The notes beneath the pieces are model-generated. The model ran no database searches and was not told where the DNA came from. It saw only the letters and a program-made list of their open reading frames with translations. The translations under genes and the position numbers were made by a program. Shown here in pieces: positions 1-6,135 of a stretch of 6,260 bases of DNA. Source of the DNA: an uncultured Lachnospiraceae bacterium. GTDB taxonomy: Bacteria; Bacillota; Clostridia; Lachnospirales; Lachnospiraceae. Position 1 is the first letter of the stretch. Each line of letters starts with the position of its first letter. The stretch covers positions 1 to 6,260 of the forward strand of contig CAMJKC010000101.1 of NCBI GenBank assembly GCA_946406305.1, in the 5' to 3' direction.

Positions 1-1
1 G

Positions 2-796
2 TCCTCTTATTATCCCAGCAATTACATTTGACATTCTATAATTATAACCAAGTTCTTCATGTTGATACCAAGGGGCTGCTTCTCTTGCTTGTGTTGACCA
101 TTTTCTGACTTTTTTAGCAGCTAATTCATCATTAGTTAAAAACATACCACCACAACTTCCAGTAATAATTTTATTTCCATTAAAACTAATACAATTATAT
201 TTCCCAAAAGAACCAGTTTGAATACCTTTATAAGTTGCACCTAATGATTCAGCAGCATCTTCAATTATAATAGCATTATGTTTATCGCATATTTTTTTTA
301 TTTCATCAATTTTCCCTGGAGTACCATAAAGATGAGCTATAACAACTATTTTAACATCTTTATATATTTCAAATGCTTTTTCTAATGCAATCGGATCCAT
401 ATTCCATGTTTCATATTCAGTATCAATAAATATAGGCTCTCCACCTTCATATACAATAGGATTAACAGTAGCATCAAAAGTCATATCGGAAGCAAAAACT
501 TTTTTTTCTTCTAAAGCACCTTGTCCAATTTTAGGTAACCCATATAATTCTTGCCCAGCAAGTTTCACCGAGAGATGTAAAGCAGATGTCCCTGTAGATA
601 AGGCAACAGCATACTTACAACCAAGTTTATCACAAATGTTCTTTTCTATTTCATCTATATTTTTACCAACTGTTGATATCCAATTGGTCTTAAATGCTTC
701 TTCCACATATTTAAATTCTTCTTCATGCATTGTTGGTGAAGAAAGATAAACTTTTTTTTCAAATCTTTCATATTTCTTTGAAAAATCAAAAGACAT
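2..796 (-). CDS. DegT/DnrJ/EryC1/StrS-family PLP-dependent sugar aminotransferase, EpsN/PglE-like (C-terminus cut by window edge)
   Basis: Enzymes of this family transfer an amino group, usually from glutamate, to a 4-keto nucleotide sugar in the cytoplasm, producing amino sugars for capsule, exopolysaccharide or glycoprotein glycans. The visible 265 residues contain YLSSPTMHEEE (17-27), the cofactor-binding STGTSALHL (67-75), WNMDP (131-135), IIEDAAESLGATYKG (177-191) and SFNGNKIITGS (204-214). K209 is the expected Schiff-base lysine. WYQHEELGYNYRMSN (243-257) is also typical, and the overall pattern is closest in memory to Bacillus EpsN and Campylobacter PglE. A segment around residues 80-100 is longer than in EpsN. 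The family is usually near 370-400 residues, so about one third is missing beyond position 1. The ATG at 796-794 has GGAG at 807-804. Substrate cannot be fixed from sequence. Family assignment is firm; the exact sugar is not. Confidence 0.93.
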   Translation of the reverse strand, partial: MSFDFSKKYERFEKKVYLSSPTMHEEEFKYVEEAFKTNWISTVGKNIDEIEKNICDKLGCKYAVALSTGTSALHLSVKLAGQELYGLPKIGQGALEEKKVFASDMTFDATVNPIVYEGGEPIFIDTEYETWNMDPIALEKAFEIYKDVKIVVIAHLYGTPGKIDEIKKICDKHNAIIIEDAAESLGATYKGIQTGSFGKYNCISFNGNKIITGSCGGMFLTNDELAAKKVRKWSTQAREAAPWYQHEELGYNYRMSNVIAGIIRG

Positions 797-922
797 ATAA
801 TATCTCCAATACACTTTAATATGTTTTTTTTATTATTTTGCCTCTATAATTTCACATCTAAAAAATGCATATCCTTTTATTAATCATAATCAAACAATAT
901 AATATAAATATTTTATATTAAA

Positions 923-1774
923 TTAATGTGTTAACCATAAATTATTTGAGAATACATCTTCATTCCCTACATAATCTATAGGAACTGTGATAATACCAAC
1001 AGCATAAGCCGCGATGTCATATTGATTAAAAATTATGTCTATCCCATTATCAGTAACTAAAAATCTCATTTCGTATTCACCACTTAAAAAACTGTCAATT
1101 GTATCTTTATAGTCTTCATTTATTTCTTCTTTGAATTCATTTTCAAGATAATTAACTATCAATTCTTTTAGTTTAGTTTTATCAGATATTAACTCATCAA
1201 AAATAATTTTTTTGCCATCTATCCAATTATAATTATACCCCGTAATAATAGTTGATCCATGTGCTCCCATCATATACTCATAGCAATTTGATAATATTGA
1301 CAAAACACCACCATTAAATCTTTCTATATTTAAACTCTCATCATGTTCATAGTGACCGTCATCATAACCTCTAAACTCAAATACTTCTCTTGAGTCTTGT
1401 TTATTATCAGCGATAAAACTTTCAGCAGATTTCTTAAAATTGTCATTTAATTCAGTTAAATAATTATCTAATGACTTATCATCAAAATCATATTTAGATG
1501 TAATCTCTGGATATTTCGCCTCTTGAAATAAAACCATATTTCCATCAATTTCTTCTTCATCTGTCATAGTATAATACTCAATTGAAAACAAGTCATCATA
1601 TCTACTATCATCATTATTTACAATTACACTTACTTCTTCAGAAACAGATTCAGAATTAGTAGTTTCTTCCAAAGTTTCATTTGAATCATTTAAACTAATT
1701 ATTTCATTTTTTGAACATCCAAAAAGTGCCAAAATACAAATTAAACCAATAATAAAACTATTCCTCTTTAACAT
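923..1774 (-). CDS. Secreted lipoprotein with DUF4163/DUF3298 (RsiV/PdaC-like) domain
   Basis: The 283-residue product begins with a lipoprotein signal: MLKR, a hydrophobic stretch (7-18) and lipobox LFGC with C20 as the lipid-modified cysteine. An acidic Ser/Thr/Glu-rich linker follows (about 24-58), as is common for surface lipoproteins that stand off the membrane. The globular part has CYEYMMGAHGST (164-175) and GYNYNWIDGKKIIFDEL (179-195), then FNQYDIAAYAVGIITVPI (249-266). These match the pattern of paired DUF4163 and DUF3298 domains, found in the anti-sigma factor RsiV and the extracellular part of the deacetylase PdaC. No RsiV-like transmembrane anchor or cytoplasmic anti-sigma helix is seen, so this is probably an extracytoplasmic binding or sensing domain, not an anti-sigma factor. 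The ATG has AAGGAG at 1788-1783. It starts 26 nt after the MNT partner gene and no promoter is evident between them, so co-transcription is possible. Confidence 0.85.
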   Translation of the reverse strand: MLKRNSFIIGLICILALFGCSKNEIISLNDSNETLEETTNSESVSEEVSVIVNNDDSRYDDLFSIEYYTMTDEEEIDGNMVLFQEAKYPEITSKYDFDDKSLDNYLTELNDNFKKSAESFIADNKQDSREVFEFRGYDDGHYEHDESLNIERFNGGVLSILSNCYEYMMGAHGSTIITGYNYNWIDGKKIIFDELISDKTKLKELIVNYLENEFKEEINEDYKDTIDSFLSGEYEMRFLVTDNGIDIIFNQYDIAAYAVGIITVPIDYVGNEDVFSNNLWLTH

Positions 1775-1800
1775 ATTAAAATCTCCTTATAAAATACTAA

Positions 1801-2006
1801 TTAATCTTCTTTTATTTTTATATTATTATCTATCCATGAATGTAACTCTTTTGCAATTTCTGAATAAACAATTGTATCAATAATGCCATTTCTCGTAAAG
1901 CATAATCTTTTTCATTAAAATCTATTTTATTTAAATCATTTAGTAATGAAACAAATCTTTTTAAATAGTATCTTGATTGTGCTATTAAATTGAAGCTATC
2001 GTTCAT
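1801..2006 (-). pseudogene. Small helical partner of the MNT gene (HEPN-like by position), apparently frameshifted
   Basis: The ATG at 2006-2004 overlaps the end of the upstream nucleotidyltransferase gene by 11 nt and has AGGAG at 2022-2018. Read straight through, it gives 58 residues and stops at 1832-1830. Restoring one A in the AAA run at 1891-1889 joins residues 1-39 to a second frame, giving a 68-residue protein. That second part contains NGIIDTIVYSEIAKELHSW and ends at the TAA at 1803-1801. Both halves look like amphipathic helices, and the joined pattern resembles the start of HI0074/HepT-type HEPN proteins that pair with MNT proteins. It is about half the usual HEPN length, and neither reading shows the HEPN RNase motif R-x4-6-H. 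The frameshift is my inference from coding-like sequence on both sides. A natural 58-residue protein or a sequencing error remains possible. Confidence 0.55.
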
Positions 2007-2337
2007 ACAATTTTATGCTCCTATTCAAAATATTTTCTTTTTCATATTTATTCAATTTTCCTTCTATTTCATCTTTCCACAACAAGTCAAAATTATCATC
2101 TATAATTTTAACTAATTTCATGAACACTTCATCTTTACTCATCTTTATGTCATTTTTATCCAATAATAAATCTATATCACTCTTTTCATTGCAATCCCAC
2201 CTCGTAGAGCTTCCAAAAACACTTATAACTGGTATTTCTTTTAAAATTTTCTCAACTATCCTTTGCTTTCTTGGATGAATATGCTCAATGTTTTTAATTT
2301 TTTTTAAATATTTTTCTACAACAGGGAATGTGTACAT
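1996..2337 (-). CDS. Minimal nucleotidyltransferase (MNT) domain protein, possible type VII antitoxin (MntA-like)
   Basis: This 113-residue protein carries the pol-beta-superfamily signature GS-x10-D-x-D: FGSSTRWDCNEKSDIDLLLD, with G42, S43, D54 and D56. D84 in NFDLLW is a plausible third metal-binding carboxylate. Such small cytoplasmic proteins (COG1669/COG1708 type) are usually encoded with a HEPN protein. In the known MntA-HepT type VII systems, MntA transfers AMP onto HepT and silences its RNase. Here the next gene overlaps by 11 nt, the usual tight pairing, but that partner looks frameshifted. I chose the ATG at 2337-2335 because AGGAG (2352-2348) lies 10 nt upstream. An in-frame GTG at 2367-2365 would add ten residues but would place the Shine-Dalgarno site inside the coding sequence. 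The gene begins 75 nt after the ATPase stop. Domain call is strong; antitoxin role is inferred. Confidence 0.85.
   Translation of the reverse strand: MYTFPVVEKYLKKIKNIEHIHPRKQRIVEKILKEIPVISVFGSSTRWDCNEKSDIDLLLDKNDIKMSKDEVFMKLVKIIDDNFDLLWKDEIEGKLNKYEKENILNRSIKLYER
2018..2022 (-). promoter_or_regulatory. Shine-Dalgarno site of the overlapping MNT partner gene
   Basis: AGGAG lies inside the last codons of the MNT gene, 11 nt before the ATG at 2006. It supports translation of the partner as a real second gene rather than a chance frame. It sits in the same 11-base context as the Shine-Dalgarno site of the MNT gene. Confidence 0.6.
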
Positions 2338-2347
2338 TATATATATG

Positions 2348-2352
2348 CTCCT
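2348..2352 (-). promoter_or_regulatory. Shine-Dalgarno site that fixes the MNT start
   Basis: AGGAG on the minus strand, 10 nt before the ATG at 2337. It argues against the longer GTG start at 2367. The surrounding 11 bases (+ strand TATGCTCCTAT, 2344-2354) recur exactly at 2014-2024, upstream of the partner gene. Confidence 0.7.
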
Positions 2353-2375
2353 ATATATTTTAACCACATAACTAA

Positions 2376-2393
2376 ATTATATTATATTATATT
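2376..2393. repeat. Short ATTAT tandem repeat upstream of the MNT gene
   Basis: The + strand reads ATTAT three times plus ATT (period 5), within the 75-nt gap between the ATPase stop and the MNT start. On the minus strand it offers overlapping TATAAT hexamers that could serve as -10 boxes. I see no good -35 at the right distance (only GATATA 17 bp upstream), so an MNT promoter here is only a weak possibility. Confidence 0.4.
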
Positions 2394-2412
2394 TTATTTT
2401 ACTTACATTATA

Positions 2413-3708
2413 TCATATATTTAACAAATTTAAAGCATATAATGGTATATTTTTTATACAATTTTTATTATCATAATCATTTAATGATATTTTATATGCA
2501 TTGTCTAATTTATATTTTTCAATAATATAGCTTAAACTTTTTGATTTAGTATTATATCCAGATTTTACTTCTATTGGAATAATATTATTGTTTATAGAAA
2601 CAAGAAAATCCACCTCGTAATAATTGTCTTTACTCGCATAATAAAATAATTGTTTATTATACATAGATATAAGTTGCTGTGCCACATATTGTTCCGCCAA
2701 TAAACCTTTAAATTCTACAAATATGTCATTACCATCAATTAAAGTTTTTATATCTATTTCAGCCATTGCAGACAATAATCCAATATCCACAGGAAATATT
2801 TTAAATGATGAAATTTCAGAATATGCTTTAAGTGGAATTTTAGGTATTGAAATTTTATTTACAACATATATTAGTCCTGACCTTTTTAACCATTCAATTG
2901 CTATATCATATTCTTTAAACCTTGCACCTGTTTTAATGTTATTAAAAATAAATTTTTTATTCTCTTTTAGTAACTGAGCAGGAATTGAATCCCAAATTTG
3001 ATTAATTCTTGCTAATTCTATACCTTTTATATGTTTTGAAAAATCTTTAATATATTGATTTATTATTATATTTTGTTTATCCCTAACAATTTCATAATTT
3101 TTGTTATTTACAAAATTTTCTACTATTTCTGGCATTCCCCCTACATAATAATAATCTTTTAATAATCTAATATACTTATCTTTAAAATCATTGATTATGT
3201 TTACTTTTTTTTCACATAGTGCATGATATAATTTATCTTCTCCACATGCTTCAACAAATTCAAAAAAATTCATAGGATATAATGAAAGTTCATCAACTTT
3301 CCCAACAGGAAATGATATATTATTATGTAAAAAAACTCCAAGCAATGATCCAGCAGCAATTATATTATATTCTCTTGCATTTTCGCAAAAATACTTTAAG
3401 CACTCTATAGCTTTTGGGCACTCTTGAATTTCATCAAATATTATTAATGTATTTAATGGATCAATTTCAACATTAGTTTCTATAGATATATTTTCTATAA
3501 TCCTTTTTATATCATAATCTTGCTCCAATACCATTTTAAATCTATTGTTGTTAAAAAAAGTAATATATGCAACATTTTTATAATATTTTTTTCCAAACTC
3601 TAACATAAGCCAAGTTTTACCAACTTGTCTTGCACCAGATAAAATTAAAGGTTTTCTATTTTTACTATTTTTCCACTCAACTAATTTATTAATTAAACTT
3701 CTTTGCAT
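2413..3708 (-). CDS. AAA ATPase (AAA_14) with C-terminal DUF4143 domain
   Basis: The 431-residue protein has Walker A GARQVGKT (25-32), Walker B LIIFDEIQ (88-95, D92/E93), a sensor-like IIAAGSLLG (116-124) and the family segment LYPMNFFEF (143-151). GGMPEIV (190-196) follows. The C-terminal half is DUF4143, with EVDFLV (365-370) and IPIEVKSG (377-384). D367, E380 and K382 match a PD-(D/E)XK nuclease-like core, although cleavage has rarely been shown for this family. The length is near the family norm (about 380-450), so the gene looks intact. These cytoplasmic ATPases are common in variable genomic regions and their substrates are mostly unknown. The ATG at 3708-3706 is preferred: family members begin near this point, and a consensus promoter puts transcription start on this codon. 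An in-frame TTG at 3732 lies upstream of that start. No Shine-Dalgarno site is present. Family call is firm; function is unknown. Confidence 0.92.
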   Translation of the reverse strand: MQRSLINKLVEWKNSKNRKPLILSGARQVGKTWLMLEFGKKYYKNVAYITFFNNNRFKMVLEQDYDIKRIIENISIETNVEIDPLNTLIIFDEIQECPKAIECLKYFCENAREYNIIAAGSLLGVFLHNNISFPVGKVDELSLYPMNFFEFVEACGEDKLYHALCEKKVNIINDFKDKYIRLLKDYYYVGGMPEIVENFVNNKNYEIVRDKQNIIINQYIKDFSKHIKGIELARINQIWDSIPAQLLKENKKFIFNNIKTGARFKEYDIAIEWLKRSGLIYVVNKISIPKIPLKAYSEISSFKIFPVDIGLLSAMAEIDIKTLIDGNDIFVEFKGLLAEQYVAQQLISMYNKQLFYYASKDNYYEVDFLVSINNNIIPIEVKSGYNTKSKSLSYIIEKYKLDNAYKISLNDYDNKNCIKNIPLYALNLLNI

Positions 3709-3714
3709 ATAAAT

Positions 3715-3743
3715 ATTATAGTAAATAATCAAAAAAATGTCAA
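3715..3743 (-). promoter_or_regulatory. Perfect consensus sigma-70/sigma-A promoter for the ATPase gene
   Basis: On the minus strand, TTGACA (3743-3738) is followed by exactly 17 nt and TATAAT (3720-3715), a full match to the consensus. Only six nt (ATTTAT) separate the -10 box from the ATPase ATG, so the usual start position, seven nt past the -10, is the A of that ATG at 3708. The transcript would be leaderless, consistent with the absence of a ribosome binding site. Confidence 0.85.
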
Positions 3744-3758
3744 TATTTACATTTTTTT
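3731..3758. promoter_or_regulatory. Perfect 10-bp inverted repeat overlapping the -35 box, candidate operator
   Basis: AAAAAAATGT (3731-3740) and ACATTTTTTT (3749-3758) are exact reverse complements, separated by eight bases. The -35 TTGACA (3743-3738) lies across the left arm and spacer, a position suited to a repressor. A further ACATTTTTT at 3781-3789 lies 32 bp away, about three helical turns. The arms are A/T-rich, so chance is a real alternative. No regulator gene is identified. Confidence 0.45.
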
Positions 3759-3840
3759 GATAAAATAAATGTTGAAAATTACATTTTTTAGAATTTTGTC
3801 TGCATATTTATAAATTTTTTATTATATTTAATTTAAATAT

Positions 3841-3882
3841 AAAAAAATAGGCTATATAGTAATACAATACCATTATAGCCTA
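3841..3882 (-). terminator. Rho-independent terminator downstream of the dGTPase-like gene
   Basis: On the minus strand, TAGGCTATA (3882-3874) pairs perfectly with TATAGCCTA (3856-3848) around a 17-nt loop that can add a few more pairs. Seven T residues follow directly (3847-3841). The stem holds the only notable G/C cluster in the intergenic region. It lies 194 nt after the dGTPase stop and separates that transcript from the ATPase promoter. On the other strand a T5 run follows after a few bases, but no + strand gene needs it. Confidence 0.8.
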
Positions 3883-4076
3883 AAGATTTTTGCATCAATA
3901 TAATTGACCTAAATGAATTACCATCAATTAATTATATATCAGTTACCATACATATCATTATCTGCGAAATTATCCTGAATCCATTTATCAATATTTTTAA
4001 TTAGATAAAATCATATAGTAATATTAAATCTCAAAATCTAATAACTGAATACAATATAGCAACATACAAATAATAT
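3883..4076. other. Intergenic stretch without an intact gene, possible decayed coding tail
   Basis: Together with the terminator and promoter elements, this makes a 368-bp gap between the two large genes. I see no RNA gene and no complete reading frame with a ribosome binding site. On the minus strand, 4010-3942 reads as 23 codons without a stop, bounded by TGA codons at 4013-4011 and 3941-3939. It includes KNIDKWIQDNFADNDMYGN, which has protein-like composition and no start codon before its late Met. It may be a relic of a lost gene's C-terminus, which would explain why the terminator lies so far from the dGTPase stop. Confidence 0.3.
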
Positions 4077-5999
4077 TTATAGTATTCTATTATATTCTAC
4101 TAATGCAAAACTATCTGTCATTCCTGCGATATAATCACAAATATTCCTTATAATAATCTTTTGTTGCTCATATCTGATTTTTAATATCAAAAGATTATAT
4201 TTTTCATCATCATTTTTATTTTTTTCTTTAAGTTCATCTTGCGAATTATTTTTTATCTCATCTTCATCATCTTTTGTAATGTTCTTTAATTTTTCATATA
4301 AAGTCATATCAATACTATTAATTTCTTCAATAACATTATTTACGTAATCTTTATTCATATTTCTAAAATCTACTGCATTATGATATGTAAATTCGTTATT
4401 TAACATGTCAATAAATATTCTATGTATTATATTATCATTTAACATTTTCGGATTTTTATAATATACATTAAATAATTTTATAATTATACTATTAGCATCA
4501 TTATCAAATTTTGTGACTTCCTGACTCATAACAACTTTATTACTTATAATTTCTTCTATTATGATATTTAATCTTTCTATATCTTCTGAAAACCACAAAC
4601 TGTAATCATCTTTTTTTTCACTAATTTCTATAACATTTTTCTTGCAGGCAATATCATCAATTAGCCAACTTATTATTTTATCTTTAAACAAATATAAATG
4701 TACATTTCTTTTATCATACTTTTTTATCTTTGCATTTTCTCTTAATATATTCTCCATTTCTCGCATTTTATCACAATATTTTGTGCTCTCAAAAATTTTA
4801 ACAATCTCTTTTAATTTTATCTTTTGTGATTTTATTGCATCTTCAATATCAGATCCCCTTTGGGCAATTTCATCTGCTATATTGACAATTCTTCCAGTTA
4901 AATATGTGTTTTCATATTTAAAATTACTAAACTCGTCTACTTCTTTTACATTTTTATAAACATTTCTATCTAATTTCGCATTCAAATTTAAATGTTTAGT
5001 AATTTCACTATCAACTAATTTCAGAATATCATTTTTTGAATATTTAGAATGTTTTAATATACCCTCCAAAACCCTATATGAAATATTCAATCCTTCATAT
5101 TGTAATGATTCTTCTTCAATATGAGTAAGAACTCTTACACTTTGTACATTATGTTTAAAACCTCCCATATCTTTAACTAATTCTTTACCTCCATTTGGTA
5201 TAACACCATTTTTTCCATTAATAATGTCATTTAATGTTCTTTCACCTTGATGCCCAAATGGGGTATGCCCTATATCGTGTCCAAGTGCTATTGCCTCAAC
5301 TTCATCTTCGTCTATATAAAAATCATTATTTAATATTTTTAACTTATTATTAATTCTTCTAGAGATTAGTTTACTAATTCTTACTACATCATTTGTGTGA
5401 GTCAATCGAGTTCTATAATGATCTCCTTTAGCAGATGTGAAAATTTGTGCCTTATCTTGCATTCTTCTAAATGCTTTAGAAAATGATATAGAATTAATAT
5501 CATGCAACAATTCATTATCCTTATCTAAATTAAATTGCCTAACTGTATTACTTTCACTCATCTTATGTAATCCTCTAGCAAATACATCAAGTCTATTATA
5601 TATTTCTTCATTTTCTATTAATTTTAAATAATCGTTATGTTTATCAAAATCTTCATTTATCAATATTTTACTTTCTTCCATTATGTAATTTACATATTCA
5701 ATACTACAAAGTGTACACACTCTTTTTGTTTGAACTTTATTACAATTTAATTGAATATTGCAAATAGTAATTTCAATTGGTGATTTTTCACCATCAGAAT
5801 ACATATAATGTACATAAATATAATATGCATCCCATGAATTTTGCAATTTTAATATATATTCATTTTTTTTATCTTCTTTTAAAAAATCCCAATACACATC
5901 TTTCCATTCTTCTGATTCTAAATTGTAGTACAGTTCCATTGTTGCTCTAGTGTTTTGAGCATTCATTTTGTCAATATGAAAAAACACTAAATGATTCAA
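4077..5999 (-). CDS. HD-domain deoxynucleoside triphosphate triphosphohydrolase (dGTPase family) with N-terminal extension
   Basis: Family members hydrolyse dGTP or other dNTPs to the nucleoside and triphosphate in the cytoplasm; some protect against phage by draining dNTPs. The metal-binding HD set is complete: H201 in RTRLTHTNDV, H241/D242 in LGHDIGHTPFGHQGE (239-253) and D376 in NIADEIAQRGSD. SFSKAFRRMQDKAQIF (172-187), GGFKHNVQSVRVLTH (279-293) and the C-terminal DYIAGMTDSFALVEY (622-636) are also typical. The 640 residues exceed the usual 340-510. Much of the extra length is an N-terminal region (about 1-140) with cysteines 80, 86, 95 and 98, possibly a metal site. A charged Asp/Lys/Asn linker occupies about 573-602. 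The start is TTG, chosen because AGGAGGTG ends four nt before it; the first ATG (M12) is too distant. Substrate preference is not predictable. Family call is firm. Confidence 0.92.
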   Translation of the reverse strand: MNHLVFFHIDKMNAQNTRATMELYYNLESEEWKDVYWDFLKEDKKNEYILKLQNSWDAYYIYVHYMYSDGEKSPIEITICNIQLNCNKVQTKRVCTLCSIEYVNYIMEESKILINEDFDKHNDYLKLIENEEIYNRLDVFARGLHKMSESNTVRQFNLDKDNELLHDINSISFSKAFRRMQDKAQIFTSAKGDHYRTRLTHTNDVVRISKLISRRINNKLKILNNDFYIDEDEVEAIALGHDIGHTPFGHQGERTLNDIINGKNGVIPNGGKELVKDMGGFKHNVQSVRVLTHIEEESLQYEGLNISYRVLEGILKHSKYSKNDILKLVDSEITKHLNLNAKLDRNVYKNVKEVDEFSNFKYENTYLTGRIVNIADEIAQRGSDIEDAIKSQKIKLKEIVKIFESTKYCDKMREMENILRENAKIKKYDKRNVHLYLFKDKIISWLIDDIACKKNVIEISEKKDDYSLWFSEDIERLNIIIEEIISNKVVMSQEVTKFDNDANSIIIKLFNVYYKNPKMLNDNIIHRIFIDMLNNEFTYHNAVDFRNMNKDYVNNVIEEINSIDMTLYEKLKNITKDDEDEIKNNSQDELKEKNKNDDEKYNLLILKIRYEQQKIIIRNICDYIAGMTDSFALVEYNRIL

Positions 6000-6003
6000 A
6001 AAA

Positions 6004-6011
6004 CACCTCCT
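6004..6011 (-). promoter_or_regulatory. Near-perfect Shine-Dalgarno site that decides a TTG start
   Basis: AGGAGGTG on the minus strand, with AGGAGG six nt before TTG at 5999-5997. The first in-frame ATG is 33 nt further on, too far to use this site. A strong ribosome site paired with a weak start codon suggests tuned translation. Confidence 0.85.
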
Positions 6012-6061
6012 ATATAATTTATCATTCTTTAAAAGTATTCATAATTTTCATATATATATAT

Positions 6062-6098
6062 TTATATCAACTTTTATTTTTTTATAATTTTGATATAA
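6062..6098. repeat. 9-bp inverted repeat upstream of the dGTPase-like gene
   Basis: TTATATCAA (6062-6070) and TTGATATAA (6090-6098) are exact reverse complements with a 19-nt spacer, in the 136-nt gap before the dGTPase start. No T-run follows on the minus strand, so it is not a usual terminator. It could be an operator or an mRNA stem. The right-hand TTGATA (minus strand 6070-6065) could act as a -35 box, but the candidate -10 (AATTAT at 18 bp) is weak. Confidence 0.4.
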
Positions 6099-6135
6099 GC
6101 ATTTAGTTATACAAAATTCGTATCTAAAAATATTA

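Noticed and set aside
900..920. Inverted repeat TAATATAAA/TTTATATTA with a 3-nt loop, directly after the lipoprotein stop.
   Set aside because: The stem is entirely A/T and no T-run follows on the minus strand, so it would be a poor terminator. Such dyads are expected often in sequence this A/T-rich.
923..1774. Lipoprotein as an RsiV-type anti-sigma factor.
   Set aside because: It has a cleavable lipoprotein signal with C20 instead of a cytoplasmic N-terminal domain plus transmembrane helix, and no ECF sigma factor gene is adjacent.
1801..2006. Active HEPN RNase toxin.
   Set aside because: No R-x4-6-H motif is present in either frame or in the joined reading, and the product is only about half the usual length.
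2015..2278. Open frame on the + strand opposite the MNT gene.
   Set aside because: It is antisense to a gene with a clear GS-x10-D-x-D motif, and its Ser/Phe/Leu-rich composition is that of a mirrored A/T-rich coding region.
2413..3732. Longer ATPase form starting at TTG 3732-3730.
   Set aside because: The extra eight codons fall inside the promoter spacer and -10 box, upstream of the expected transcription start, and there is no Shine-Dalgarno site before the TTG.
4642..4959. 105-codon open frame on the + strand inside the dGTPase-like gene.
   Set aside because: It lies opposite conserved enzyme sequence that includes the catalytic Asp region, has no ribosome binding site I can see, and has low-complexity hydrophobic composition.
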